Shown here one piece after another: positions 1 through 11,683 of a stretch of DNA of 64,000 nucleotides. The position numbers and the translations under genes were made by a program. This DNA is from Wurfbainia villosa (Eukaryota > Streptophyta > Magnoliopsida > Zingiberales > Zingiberaceae): the NCBI GenBank assembly GCA_025175895.1, contig CM045990.1:59149704-59213703 (forward strand), read 5' to 3'. The notes under the pieces were generated by a model. The model was not told where the DNA came from and did not search any database. It worked only from the letters and a program-made list of their open reading frames with translations. Position 1 is the stretch's first letter; each line of letters starts with the position of its first letter.

Positions 1-535
1 ATATATGCTCCTAATGGTCTTCCATGCTTTGATCTATATGTTTCCATGCCATGTTTTGTATGTAGATGAAGATGACATGATGATAGCTAGGTTTGGTTTG
101 AGCATTTGATCCCAAGGCCCTTTGAAACTTTCGGCCAAGACCTATATATGATCCTAATGGTTTTCCATGCTATGATCTATATGTTTCCATGCCATGTTTG
201 TATGTAGATGAAGATAATATGTTGATAGCTAGGCTTGATTTGAGTGGTTGATCCCAAAGCCCCCTTGAAACTTTCGGCCAAGTCCTAGTTGTGCTCCTAA
301 TGGTCTTCCATGTCATGATCTATATGTAATGGATGTTAACATGTGGTTTGTTAAATCTTGTACAAGTTGTTTAGGGTTTAAATTCTTAAGAACCCTCCCT
401 TAGGGTTTCGACCAACCCATGCTCATGCCCTCTAATAATCATCCATGCCATGCTTCATGTATATAAGATGTTACTATGATGTTAGTTAGACTTTATGATA
501 GAATGATTGGTTTAGGTCACTACCTCATGACCATG

Positions 536-661
536 CTAATTGTATGAATGTATGATTATGTGATGCTCATTGTCATGTTAATTGTATGAATGTATGATTA
601 TGTTATGCTCATTGTCATGTTAATTGTATGAATGTATGATTATGTTATGCTCATTGCATCA
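536..661 (+). repeat. 42 bp tandem repeat in LTR 1, 3 units
   Basis: Units begin TTAATTGTATGAATG (first unit with a C). Homologous arrays are at 6559-6726 (4 units) and 12711-12836 (3 units), so copy number changes between LTRs. Confidence 0.85.
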
Positions 662-1220
662 TGATGAACAAGTATGTATGATGAAAATGCCTAAGAGATG
701 CTTCCCTAAGAGCACTTTTTATGTTATGAAAAGAAATATGATATGTTATGAAGAAGGAACATGATATGCTATGATAAGGAACATGATATGTTATGAAAAA
801 AAATATGATATGTTATGAAGAAGGACCATGATATGTTATTTTACTTTATGCATGACTTGTACCGGACCCTAACAAGGTCCAAGGGATGGGCTCCTACGTG
901 CCCCTAGGTCGACGGTCATAGTACGGACCTAGTACGAGATGGGCTCCTAAGTTGTCCTAGGCCGACGGACATAGTACGGGCCTAGGATGGGCTTCTATGT
1001 TATTATTGCCCCTAGGTCGACGGACATAGTACGGGCCTAGTAACCTAGTAGGTTCGGGATTAGCTACCTCGGTTCTATTTAAGGATGCGCACAATGATGA
1101 TGATGAATGTGGTACAATGTCAGGCCCAATATGTTGAGATTATGTTTAAGTACCTATAAAGTATATGTTTTCAAAGAGCATCTTGCATATACCCCTTTCC
1201 ATGTCTATGTGATTATGTTG

Positions 1221-1430
1221 TTTATATGAATGCTATGCTTATATGTTCTTGTATGTTTATATGAATGCTATGCTTATATGTTCTTGTATGTTTATATGAA
1301 TGCTATGCTTATATGTTCTTATATGTTTATATGAATGCTATGCTTATATGTTCTTGTATGATGATATGAATGCTATGCTTATATGATCTTGAATGTTTAT
1401 ATGAATGTTATGCTTATATGTTCTTAAATG
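1221..1430 (+). repeat. 35 bp tandem repeat in LTR 1, 6 units
   Basis: Units start TTTATATGAATGCTATG and end in a TTCTTGTATG-type tail. The complete LTRs carry 8 units at the same place. Confidence 0.88.
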
Positions 1431-1535
1431 ATCATGTCACTACTCTATGTCTAAGTCTTTATGTATGACTTTTGTGAGTAAGAAAGGATCTTACTAAGCC
1501 TATGTGCTTATAGTTTCATGTTTCCCTTGTACTGC

Positions 1536-1537
1536 AG
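1536..1537 (+). promoter_or_regulatory. Candidate 3' splice acceptor in Tekay LTR 1
   Basis: A pyrimidine-rich TTTCCCTTGTACTGCAG precedes ATAAGG. The same site recurs at 7671-7672, 13781-13782 and 15077-15078, and on the minus strand at 57297-57298. It pairs with a GTAAGT donor near the start of each complete LTR. Splicing is inferred from sequence only. Confidence 0.4.
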
Positions 1538-1914
1538 ATAAGGGTAAAGAATGGCTAAACTAAATGGAGCAGCAGGAGGGGCAAAGTGTGTGTGGTAGTG
1601 GCATGGTGGAGGAGATCTGTTTATGTTCACAAACTTATGCATGTTTTCCTTTAAGTTTTGCATGCTAGTTGTTAAGAGTCAAACTCTACTTGATGTTTAT
1701 GGTTGCTACTTGGTGTCCTTTAAGTTGATTATCATGAACTTGAACTAAGTACCTATGAAATGATGATGCATGCCCCATGTTTCATGTTCTATGTTTTAAA
1801 AAGAAAAAAAAGAAGTCTAAAGTCTTCCGCTGTAAATGCATGTAGTCTTCCGCTGTAGATGTATGTATGTATTATCGCGTCGCACTGCCGTTAAAAAGGG
1901 TGAGCGTGACAGGT

Positions 1915-1926
1915 TAGTATCAGAGC
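1915..1926 (+). other. Primer binding site (initiator tRNA-Met), Tekay unit 1
   Basis: TAGTATCAGAGC lies 3 bases after the LTR end. It differs by one base from the canonical TGGTATCAGAGC. The following 220 bases are untranslated leader. Confidence 0.85.
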
Positions 1927-2148
1927 ACATCTTCCTTTCCACTACACACACATCAAGCTCCTATCATGCCGCTCCAAGTAAGAAATTCTATGCCTACTCT
2001 ATTTCTTTCATGTATGATAAGAAATGCTTTTAGGTTAAATATGCATGAATATCTGTATGATAATCTTATGCTAGCCTTTAGTTTAAATATGCATGAATAT
2101 ATGTATGATAATCTTATGCTAGCCTTATTATAATATATGAAGATTACC

Positions 2149-2268
2149 ATGGCTAGGAGACACAGTAATAGAGTTGATGAGATAGCACCCTCACCTGACC
2201 CTACGCATGTGGTTACTGAACTACCAGGGTTAGCCCTGATAGAGAAATTAAATTTGAGATTGAATTGA
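2149..2268 (+). pseudogene. Tekay unit 1 gag N-terminus remnant fused to RT region
   Basis: The ATG at 2149 opens a 39-codon reading frame starting MARRHSNRVDE, which I take to be the gag start. After about 30 residues the sequence jumps, near 2236, into the coding region just before reverse transcriptase, read here in the wrong frame, and stops at 2266-2268. The rest of gag, both zinc knuckles and the aspartic protease are missing. Unit 2 carries exactly the same join (8286-8405), so the deletion predates duplication of the unit or was copied with it. The minus-strand relative at 60421-64000 keeps gag zinc-knuckle and protease sequence, which shows what was lost. Confidence 0.75.
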
Positions 2269-5065
2269 TTCCTGGTACTAACCCGATCTCTAAAGCAACT
2301 TACCGTATGGCGCCGGATGAATTGAAGGAACTTCAGGGACAACTACAGGAGTTACTCGACAAGGGACTCATACGCCCAAGTCGCTCTCCATGGGGAGCTC
2401 CAATACTGTTGGTAAAGAAGAAAGATGGGTCTATGCGAATGTGCATAGACTACTGAGCGCTAAATAATGTGACGATCAAGAACAGGTACCCTTTACCACG
2501 GATTGACGACCTATTCGACCAGTTAAAGGGTGCCACCTTTTTTTCTAAGATTTATCTGAGGTCTGGCTATCATCAAGTGAAAGTGAACCCAGATGATATA
2601 CCGAAGACGACTTTCCGAACAAGATACGGACATTATGAGTTCGTAGTTATGCCTTTCGGAGTGACGAATGCACCTGCTATGTTCATGGATCTGATGAATC
2701 AGGTATTCTCGGCATTCCTCGACAAATTTGTGAATGTTTTCGTCGACGATATACTTATATATTCGAGAACCCAAGAAGAGCACGCCGAACACCTGAATAT
2801 GGTATTGCAGATTCTTCAGGAAAAGCAGTTGTATGCAAAGTTCTCCAAGTGTGAGTTCTGGCTCGATCAAGTATCATTTTTGGGTCACGTTATATCCAAG
2901 CATGGAGTGATGGTAGACCCAATAAAGATTGAAGTTGTGAGTAACTGGAACAGGCCAAAGAATGTCAGCGAAATCAGAAGCTTTCTTGGACTAGCAAGCT
3001 ACTACAGGAAGTTTGTAGAGAACTTCTCTAGAATTGCAGCCCCTATGATAGTTCTCACCAGAAAGAACAAAAAGTATGAATGGACAGATGCCTGCGAGAA
3101 GAGTTTCACAGAATTGAAAAGGAGACTGACAAGTGCTCCAATCCTTACTCTTCTGGATAGTAACGAAGGCTTCGACATGTACAACGACGCTTCCAAGTTG
3201 GGACTCGGAGCTGTACTCATGCAAAATGGCAAGGTCATAGCCTACGCATCTAGGCAACTCAAGGAACATGAAAGGAATTATCCCACTCACGATCTAGAGC
3301 TAGCGGTCGTGGTCTTTGCTCTCAAAACATGGAGGCACTATCTATATGGAGCTCAGTGTAGGATTTATACAGATCATTAGAGTCTGAAATATTTCTTCAC
3401 ACAGAAAGACCTAAACATGAGACAACGTAGATAGCTCGAGCTCATCAAGGATTATGACTGCGAGATTTTCTACCATCCAGGAAAAGCGAACAAAGTGGCC
3501 GATGCACTCAGCAGGAAGTCCTGTGCCACCTTAATGTCTCTATCAGTATTATCTCGGCCCCTAGAAAAGGAAACTACGTGTTACGGGGTTGAAATCATTT
3601 CCGAACAGCTTTCTACCATGACGATAGCACCACGCTGTTCGACGATATATTAGAAAAGCAAGCCCATGACCCGAGCATTCAAAGGATCAAGCAAGAGGTT
3701 CTAGAAAGAAAGGATGATGGATTTCGTATCTCTGACAGTGGAGTACTCTACCTCGAGGATCGCTTGTGTATTCCCGATGATCCAGAATTACGAAAGAAGA
3801 TATTTGAGGAAGCTCATGGAACCCCCTATGCGATGCATCCTGGATCCACCAAGATGTACCAAGATCTGAAAGGGAAGTTCTGGTGGTTCAGTATGAAAAG
3901 AGATGTGGATCAGTATGTCAGTATCTGCCTGCCCTGCCAGAGGGTTAAAGCAGAACACCAGAGACTTGGAGGAACACTACAGCCAATCCAAATTCCAGAA
4001 TGGAAATGGGAAGATATTTCTATGGATTTCATCTCAGGACTACCCAAGACGACGAATGGATATGATGCTATATCGGTGATCGGGGATAGATTGACGAAGT
4101 CTGCTCACTTCTTAGCAATCAAGATGACCTACTCGACTGAGCAACTGGCTCAATTATATGTTAGGGAAATTATCAGATTACATGGGATTCCTAAGACCAT
4201 CATTTCTGATAGAGATGGTCGCTTTATTTCCCATTTTTGGGAATGTGTTCAAAAGGCCCATGGCACGAAGCTATTATCCAGTACTGCCTTTCATCCTCAG
4301 ACCGACAGACAGACAAAAAGGGTGAACCAAGTATTGGAGGATATGTTACGATATTGCGCCTTGGATTTCAAAGGGAGTTGGTGTCGATACTTATGCTTGG
4401 CAGAATTCGCCTACAATAATAGCTACCAAGCTACTATTGGAATGGTGCCCTATGAGGCTCTATACAGGAGGAGATGTAGATCTCCTATATGCTGGTACGA
4501 GGGTGGTGAAAAGAAGGGGATGAGACTCCAAACAGATATCATTGACGACACCACCCGAGTTATACAGAACATCCGCCAAAGAATTGAAACTGCTCAGAGC
4601 CGGCAAAAGAGCTATGCAGATATGCGGCATAGACCATTGGAATTCGAAGTCGGGGATCTGGTATTCCTCAAAGTATCCCCTATGAAGGGGGTGATGAGAT
4701 TCGGAAGGAAGGGTAAGCTGAGTCCACGCTATGTGGGACCGTATCTGATATTGAAGAGAGTCGGCAAGGTAGCTTACGAGCTAGAGTTGCCTCAAGAGAT
4801 GTCGGCTATTCACAACGTGTTCCACGTTTCGATGCTCAAGAAGTGCATTTCCAGTATAGACCAAGTGATTGAGCCACAAACAGTGCAAGTTCAAGAGGAC
4901 CTGAGTTATGAAAGTCGGTCTATCCAGATACTAGATCGAGAAGTCAAAAGACTAAGGAATAAAGAGGTGCCCTTAGTGAAGGTCATGTGGCAAAATCAAC
5001 GGTATGAAGAAGCTACCTGGGAACGCGAGGAGGATATGAAACAAAAGTATCCAGAGTTGTTCTAA
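2238..5065 (+). pseudogene. Tekay unit 1 pol: RT, RNase H, integrase, chromodomain-like tail (broken)
   Basis: In order: the reverse transcriptase N-terminus (LIPGTNPIS near 2265), the RT core with FVDDIL near 2733-2755, RNase H (YNDASKLGLGAVL near 3181), the integrase HHCC zinc-binding region (near 3830-3960), the DDE core, the GPY/F module (VGPYLILKRVGKVAYEL near 4733) and a terminal chromodomain-like segment ending EEATWEREEDMKQKYPELF at 5065. Breaks: TGA at 2454 (unit 2 reads CGA there), TAG at 3378 (shared with unit 2), TAG near 3432, and a frameshift near 3630 where one base is missing relative to unit 2. The 433-residue integrase frame 3764-5065 is open, but the DDE glutamate is replaced by lysine (QTKRVNQ; unit 2 reads QTERVNQ). 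Not functional as it stands. Confidence 0.92.
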
Positions 5066-5530
5066 GTTTCGAGGAAGAAACTTTTAAAAGGTATGAAGGA
5101 CTGTAACGTCCGTAAAATTTCTAGAAATTTTGCATGATCATATGGGCTTTTATGTGGGCTCTTTTAAAAATAAAAGAAAATAGAGCCAAAAAGAATGCAA
5201 GGCCCAGGGTTTGAACCCTAAACCTCAATTAGATAACTACCCCTTAGGATGCATCCAATAACCAGAAGCCCAACAGGGTTGTGCTATTAGAAAGGCATGG
5301 GAAATGATAGATAAGGGTAAGGGAGGCTAAGGGACACCTTCAATTGAATAAATAGGAGTATGAGGAGACAAGAGAACCCAAGTTGGCATTCTCCTCTTTC
5401 TCTTCTTCTTCCCCACCGAAACCCTAGCTCCCCCTTCTTCCATTTCCGAAAAGCAACCAAGCAAGAAGAAAGCTCTAGTCTTGGCATCACAACCTAAGGT
5501 ATATTCTACTACCTAAACAAGCGAAAGGAT

Positions 5531-5532
5531 GT
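5531..5532 (+). promoter_or_regulatory. Candidate 5' splice donor in Tekay LTR 2
   Basis: The sequence AAAGGAT then GTAAGTATCC fits the plant donor consensus. It is repeated at 11682-11683 and, on the minus strand, at 59917-59918 within otherwise diverged LTR sequence. With the acceptor at 7671-7672 it would define an intron of 2142 bp. Inferred only. Confidence 0.4.
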
Positions 5533-5574
5533 AAGTATCCCCTCACCTGCAGTACAAGTTGTTTCGGTTGATAG

Positions 5575-6330
5575 TTGCCTAAAAATCTCTTTTGAAACTT
5601 TTGGCCAAGACACCTTCATGCTTCCAATGATTTTTTTTCCATGCCATGTTTTGTATGAATATGATGATAATATGTTGATAGCTAGGTATGGTTTGAGTGT
5701 TTGATCCCAAGGCCCTTGAAACTTTCGGTCAAGACCTATATATGCTCCTAATGGTCTTCCATGCTATGATCTATATGTTTCCATGCCATGTTTTGTATGT
5801 AGATGAAGATGACATGATGATAGCTAGGTTTGGTTTGAGTATTTGATCCCAAGGCCTCTTGAAACTTTCGGCCAAGACCCATATATGGTCCTAATGGTCT
5901 TCCATGCTATGATCTATATGTTTCCATGACATGTTTTGTATGTAGATGAAGATGACATGATGATAGCTAGGTTTGGTTTGAGTATTTGATCCCAAGGCCC
6001 CTTGAAACTTTTGGCCAAGACCCATATATGCTCCTAATGGTCTTCCATGCTGTGATCTATATGTTTCCATGTCATGTTTTGTATGTAGATGAAGATGACA
6101 TGATGATAGCTAGGTTTGGTTTGAGCATTTGATGCCAAGGCCCCTTGAAACTTTCGGCCAAGACCTATATATGATCCTAATGGTCTTCCATGCTATGATC
6201 TATATGTTTCCATGCCATGTTTGTATGTAGATGAAGATAATATGTTGATAGCTAGGCTTGATTTGAGTGGTTGATCCCAAAGGCCCCTTGAAACTTTCGG
6301 CCAAGTCCTAGTTGTGCTCCTAATGGTCTT
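5575..6330 (+). repeat. About 144 bp tandem repeat in Tekay LTR 2, 5 to 6 units
   Basis: Each unit contains GAAACTTTCGGCCAAGAC followed by CTAATGGTCTTCCATG and GATAGCTAGG. Equivalent arrays are at 1-330 (window-truncated) and about 11735-12480. The AGTTTCGGCCAA-type core is also found in the 120 bp units of the minus-strand LTR at 59170-59845. Confidence 0.85.
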
Positions 6331-6558
6331 CCATGTCATGATCTATATGTAATGGATGTTAACATGTGGTTAGTTAAATCTTGTACAAGTTGTTTAGGGT
6401 TTAAATTCATAAGAACCCTCCTTAGGGTTTAAATCCAACCCATGCTCATACCCACTAATAATCCTCCATGCCATGCTACATGTATATAAGATGTTAATAT
6501 GATGTTAGTTAGACTTTATGATAGCATGATTTGTTTAGGTCACTATCTTATTACCATG

Positions 6559-6726
6559 TTAATTGTATGAATGTATGATTATGTGATGCTCATTGCCATG
6601 TTAATTGTATGAATGTATGATTATGTTATGCTCATTGTCATGTTAATTGTATGAATGTATGATTATGTTATGCTCATTGCCATGTTAATTGTATGAATGT
6701 ATGATTATGTTATGCTCATTGCATCA
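6559..6726 (+). repeat. 42 bp tandem repeat in Tekay LTR 2, 4 units
   Basis: Four consecutive units of TTAATTGTATGAATGTATGA plus TTATG(T/T)ATGCTCATTGCCATG type, with small variations. LTRs 1 and 3 have three units. Confidence 0.85.
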
Positions 6727-7285
6727 TGATGAACAAGTATGTATGATGAAAAGGCCTAAGAGATGCTTCCCTAAGAGCACTCTTTATGTTATGAAAAAAA
6801 ATATGATATGTTATGAAGAAGGAACATGATATGCTATGATAAGGAACATGATATGTTATGAAAAGAAATATGATATGTTATGAAGAAGGAACATGGTATG
6901 TTATTTTACTTTATGCATGGCTTGTACCGGACCCTAACAAGGTCCAAGGGATGGGCTCCTACGTGCCCCTAGATCGACGGTCATAGTACGGACCTAGTAA
7001 GGGATGGACTCCTAAGTTACCCTAGGCCGACGGACATAGTATGGGCCTAGGATGGGCTTCTATGTTATGATTTCCCCTAGGCCGACGGACATAGTACGAG
7101 CCTGGTAACCTAGTAGGTTCGGGATTAGCTACCTCGGGTCTATTTAGGGATGCGCGCAATGATGATGATGAATGTTGTACAATGTCGGGCCCAATATGTT
7201 GAGATTATGTTTAAGTACCTATAAAATATATGTTTTCAAAGAGCATCTTGCATATACCCCTTTCCAAGCCTATGTGATTATGATG

Positions 7286-7565
7286 TTTATATGAATGCTA
7301 TGCTTATATGTTCTTGTATGTTTATATGAATGCTATGCTTATATGTTCTTGTATGTTTATATGAATGTTATGCTTATATGTTCTTGTATGTTTATATGAA
7401 TGTTATGCTTATATGTTCTTGTATGTTTATATGAATACTATGCTTATATGTTCTTGTATGATGATATGAATGCTATGCTTATATGATCTTGTATGTTTAT
7501 ATGGATGCTATGCTTATATGTTCTTGAATGTTTATATGAATGTTATGCTTATATGTTCTTAAATG
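7286..7565 (+). repeat. 35 bp tandem repeat in Tekay LTR 2, 8 units
   Basis: Eight head-to-tail units with individual variants (GAATACTATG in unit 5, ATGATATG in unit 6, GGATGC in unit 7). The same variant order reappears at 14692-14971, which identifies that block as a copy of this LTR. Confidence 0.9.
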
Positions 7566-8051
7566 ATCATGTCACTACTCTATGTCTAAGTCTTGATGTA
7601 TGACTTTTGTGAGTAGGAAAGGTTCTTACTAAGCCTATGTGCTTATAGTTTCATGTTTCCCTTGTACTGCAGATAAGGGTAAAGAATGGCTAAACTAAAG
7701 GAAGCAGCATTAGGGGCAAAGTGTGTGTGGTAGTGGCATGGTGGAGGAGATCTGTTTATGTTCACAAACTTATGCATGTTTTCCTTTAAGTTTTGCATGC
7801 TAGTTGTTCAGAGTCGAACTCTACTTGATGTTGATGGTTGCTACTTGGTGTCCATTAAGTTGATTATCATGAACTTGAACTAAGTACTTATGAAATGATG
7901 ATGCATGCTCTATGTTTCATGTTCTATGTTTTAAAAAGGAAAAAAAAAGAAGTCTAAAGTCTTCCGCTGTAAATGCATTAAGTCTTCCGTTGTAGATGTA
8001 TGTATGTATGATCGCATCGTGCCGCCGTTAAAAAGGGCGGGCGTGACAGGT

Positions 8052-8063
8052 TGGTATCAGAGC
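8052..8063 (+). other. Primer binding site (initiator tRNA-Met), Tekay unit 2
   Basis: A perfect TGGTATCAGAGC lies 3 bases after the LTR end at 8048. Untranslated leader follows to 8285; the 88-residue ORF at 8004-8270 crosses the LTR end and is not considered coding. Confidence 0.92.
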
Positions 8064-8285
8064 AGATCTGCCTTTCCACTACACACACATCAAGCTCCTA
8101 TCCTGCCGCTCCAAGTAAGAAATTCTATGCCTACTCTATTTCTTTCATTTATGATAAGAAATGCTTTTAGGTTAAATATGCATGAATATATGTATGATAA
8201 TCTTATGCTAGCCTTTAGTTTAAATATACATGAATATATGTATGATAATATTATGCTAGCCTTATTATAATATATGAAGATAACC

Positions 8286-8405
8286 ATGGCTGGGAGACGC
8301 AGTAATAGAGTTGATGAGATAGCACCCTCACCTGACCTTACGCATGTGGTTACTGAACTACCAGGGTTAGCCCTGATAGAGAAATTAAATTTGAGATCGA
8401 ATTGA
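8286..8405 (+). pseudogene. Tekay unit 2 gag N-terminus remnant fused to RT region
   Basis: The ATG at 8286 starts MAGRRSNRVDE. As in unit 1, the gag frame runs about 30 residues, meets the same deletion junction before RT, and ends at TGA 8403-8405. The identical junction in both units is the strongest sign that they share a deleted ancestor. Confidence 0.75.
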
Positions 8406-11204
8406 TTCCTGGTACTAACCCGATCTCTAAAGCACATTACCGTATGGCGCCAGCTGAATTGAAGGAACTTCAGGGATAGCTACAGAAGTTACTCGACAAG
8501 GGACTCATACGCCCAAGTCACTCTCCATGGGAAGCTCCAGTACTGTTGGTAAAGAAGAAATATGGGTCTATGCGAATATGCATAGACTACCGAGCGCTAA
8601 ATAATGTGACGATCAAGAACATATACCCTTTACCATGGATTGACGACCTATTCAACCAGTTAAAGGGTGACACCATTTTCTCTAAGATTGATATGAGGTC
8701 TGGCTATCATCAAGTGAAAGTGAAACTAGATGATATACCAAAGACGGCTTTCCGAATAAGATACGGTCATTATGAGTTCGTAGTTATGCCTTTCGGAGTG
8801 ATGAATGTACCTACTATGTTCATGGATCTGATGAATCGGGTATTCTCGGCATTCCTCGACAAATTTGTGATCGTTTTCGTCGATGATATACTGATATATT
8901 CGAGAACCCAAGAAGAGCACGCCGAACACCTGAATATGGTATTGTAGATTCTTCAGGAAAAGCAGCTGTATGCAAAGTTCTCCAAGTGTGAGTTCTGGCT
9001 CGATTAAGTATCATTTTTGGGTCACGTTATATCCAAGCACGGAGTGATGGTAGACCCAATAAAGATTGAAGCTGTGAGTAACTGGAACAGGCCAAAGAAT
9101 GCCAGCGAAATTAGAAGCTTTCTCGGACTAGCAAGCTACTACAGGAAGTTTGTAGAGAACTTCTCTAGAATTGCAGCCCCTATGACAGTTCTCACCAGAA
9201 AGAACAAAAAGTATGAATGGATGGATGCCTGCGAGAAGAGTTTCACAGAATTGAAAAGGAGACTGACCAGTGCTCCAATCCTTACTCTTTCGGACAGTAA
9301 CGAAAGCTTCGACATGTACAGCGATGCTTCCAAGTTGGGACTCGGAGTTGAACTCATGCAGAATGTCAAGGTCATTGCCTACGCGTCTAGGAAACTCAAG
9401 GAACATGAAAGGAATTATCCCACTCACGATCTAGAGCTAGCGGCCATGGTCTTTACTCTCAAAACATGGTGGCACTATCTATATGGAGCTCAGTGTAGGA
9501 TTTATACAGATCACTAGAGTCTGAAATATTTCTTCACACAGAAAGACCTAAACATGAGACAATGTAGATGGCTCGAGCTCGTTAAGGATTATGACTGTGA
9601 GGTTTTCTACCATCCAGGAAAAGCAAACAAAGTGGTCGATGCACTCAGCAGGAAGTCCTGTGCCACCTTAATGTCTCTATCGGTATTATCTCGGCCCCTA
9701 GAAAAAGAAATTACGTGTTACGGGGTTGAAATCATTTCTGGACAGCTTTATACCATGATGATAGCACCAACACTGTTCGACGATATATTAGAAAAGCAAG
9801 CCCGTGACCCGAGCATTCAAAGAATCAAGCAAGAGGTCCTAGAAGAAAAGGATGATGGATTTCGTATCTCTGACATTGGAGTACTCTACCTCAGGAATCG
9901 CTTGTGTATTCCCAATGATCCAGAATAACAGAAGAAGATATTTGAGGAAGCTCACGGAACCTCCTATGCGATGCATCCTAGATCCACCAAGATGTACCAA
10001 GATCTGAAAGGGAAGTTCTAGTGGTTCGGTATGAAAAGCAATGTGGCTCAGTATATCAGTACCTGCCAGACCTGCCAGAGGGTTAAAGCAGAACACCAGA
10101 GACTTGGAGGAACACTGCAGCCAATCCAAATTCTAGAATGGAAATGGGAAGATATTTCTATGGATTTCATCTCAGGACTACCCAAGACGATGAATGGATA
10201 TGACGCTATATGGGTGATCGTGGACAAATTGACGAAGTCTGCCCACTTCTTAACAATCAAGATGACCTACTCGACAGAGCAACTGGCTCAATTATATGCT
10301 AGGGAAATTATCATATTACATGGGATTCCTAAGACCATCATTTCTGATAGAGATGGTTGCTTTATTTCCCATTTTTTGGGAATGTGTTCAGAAGGGCCTT
10401 GGCACAAAGCTATTATTCAGTACTGCCTTTCATCCTCAGACCGACGGACAGACAGAAAGGGTGAACCAAGTATTGGAGGATATGTTACGAGCTTGCGCCT
10501 TGGATTTCAAAGGGAGCTGGTGCCGATACTTATGCTTGGCAGAATTCGCCTACAATAATAGCTACCAAGCTACTATTGGAATGACACCCTACGAGGATCT
10601 ATATGGGAGGAGATGTAGATCTCCTATATGCTGGTACGAGGGTGGTGAAAAGAAGGGGATGGGACTCCAAACAGATATCATTGACGACACCACCCGAGCT
10701 ATACAGAACATCTGCCAAAAAATTGAATCTGCTCAGACCCGGCAAAAGAGCTATGAGGATATGCGACGTAGACCATTGGAATTCGAAGTCGGGGATCTGG
10801 TATTCCTCAAAGTAGCCCCTATGAAGGGGGCGATGAGATTCGGAAGGAAGGGTAAGATGAGTCCGTGCTATGTGGGACCGTATCCGATACTGAAGAGAGT
10901 CGGCAAGGTAGCTTACGAGCTAGAGCTGCCTCAAGAGATGTCGGCTATTCACAATGTGTTCCATGTTTCGATACTCAAGAAGTGCATTTCCAATATAGAC
11001 CAAGTGATTGAGCCACAAACAGTGCAAGATCAAGAGGACCTGAGTTATGAAAGTCGGCCTATCCAGATACTAGACCGAGAAGTCAAAAGACTAAGGAATA
11101 AAGAGGTGCCCTTAGTGAAGGTCCTGTGGAAAAATCAACGGTACGAAGAAGCTACCTGGGAACGCGAGGAGGACATGAAACAAAAGTATCCAAAGTTGTT
11201 CTAA
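8375..11204 (+). pseudogene. Tekay unit 2 pol: RT, RNase H, integrase, chromodomain-like tail (broken)
   Basis: Same domain order as unit 1: RT with the FVDDIL box near 8877-8894, RNase H (YSDASKLGLG near 9317), the HHCC region, an integrase core with the DDE glutamate retained (QTERVNQ near 10449), GPY/F (VGPYPILKRVGK near 10874) and the chromodomain-like end at 11204. Breaks include TAG near 8478, TAG near 8945, TAA near 9006, TAG at 9515 (the one shared with unit 1), TAA near 9926, TAG near 10018 where tryptophan is expected, and an extra T in a homopolymer near 10374 that shifts frame within the integrase. The open frame after the shift runs to 11204. A defective relative of a once active element. 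Confidence 0.92.
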
Positions 11205-11681
11205 GTTTCGAGGACGAAACTTTTAAAAGGTATGAAGGACTGTAACGCCCGTAAAATTTCTAGAAATTTTACGAGAATTTTTGCATGATCATATGGGATT
11301 TTATGTGGGCTCTTTCAAAAATAAAAAAAAATAGAGCCAAAAAGAATGCAAGGGCAAGGGTTTGAACCCTAAACCTCAAGTAGATAACTAAACCTTAGGA
11401 TGCATCCAATAACCAGAAGCCCAGCAAGGTTGGGCTAGTAGAAGGGTATGGGAAATGATAGATAAGGGTAAGGGAGGCTAAGGGACACCTTCAATTGAAT
11501 AAATAGGAGTATGAGGAGACAAGAGAACCCAAGTTGGCATTCTCCTATTTCTCTTCTTCTTCCCCACCGAAACCCTAGATCCCCCTTCTTCCATTTTTAA
11601 AAACCAACCAAGCAAGAAGAAATTTCTAGTCTTGGCATCACAACCTAGGGTATATTCTACTACCTAAACAAGCGAAAGGAT

Positions 11682-11683
11682 GT
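11682..11683 (+). promoter_or_regulatory. Candidate 5' splice donor in Tekay LTR 3
   Basis: AGCGAAAGGAT then GTAAGTATCC, identical to the LTR 2 site. Partner acceptors are at 13781-13782 and, in the duplicated block, 15077-15078. Confidence 0.4.

Larger units (their letters stand above)
1..1911 (+). repeat. Tekay-like LTR 1 (5' end outside window)
   Basis: Aligns by eye with 5737-8048 and ends GCGTGACA directly before the primer binding site. It holds the same ordered blocks as the complete copies: about 144 bp units at the left edge, 42 bp units, AT-rich ATGATATGTTATGAA repeats, a CCTAGG/GACGGACATAG block near 880-1060, and the 35 bp array at 1221-1430. No gene is seen. The 65-residue ORF near 1836 spans the LTR/leader junction and is not considered coding. 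Confidence 0.88.
5102..8048 (+). repeat. Tekay-like LTR 2, complete (2947 bp), shared by both units
   Basis: It begins TGTAACGTCC directly after the unit 1 pol tail and ends GTGACA before the primer site of unit 2, so it is both the 3' LTR of unit 1 and the 5' LTR of unit 2. A weak TATA-like AATAAATAGG lies near 5348. Then come a GTAAGT donor-like site at 5531, about 144 bp units (5575-6330), 42 bp units (6559-6726), AT-rich short repeats, CCTAGG/GACGGACATAG repeats (about 6930-7110), 35 bp units (7286-7565) and an acceptor-like site at 7671-7672. The 67-residue minus-strand ORF at 5287-5490 is not considered a gene. Confidence 0.93.

Noticed and set aside
5287..5490. Minus-strand 67-residue ORF near the start of Tekay LTR 2
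   Set aside because: Not kept open at the same place in LTR 3 and lies across the promoter/first-exon region of the LTR.
7286..7565. Regular short repeats that could suggest a CRISPR-like array
   Set aside because: Units are directly adjacent 35 bp tandem copies without unique spacers, inside a plant LTR.
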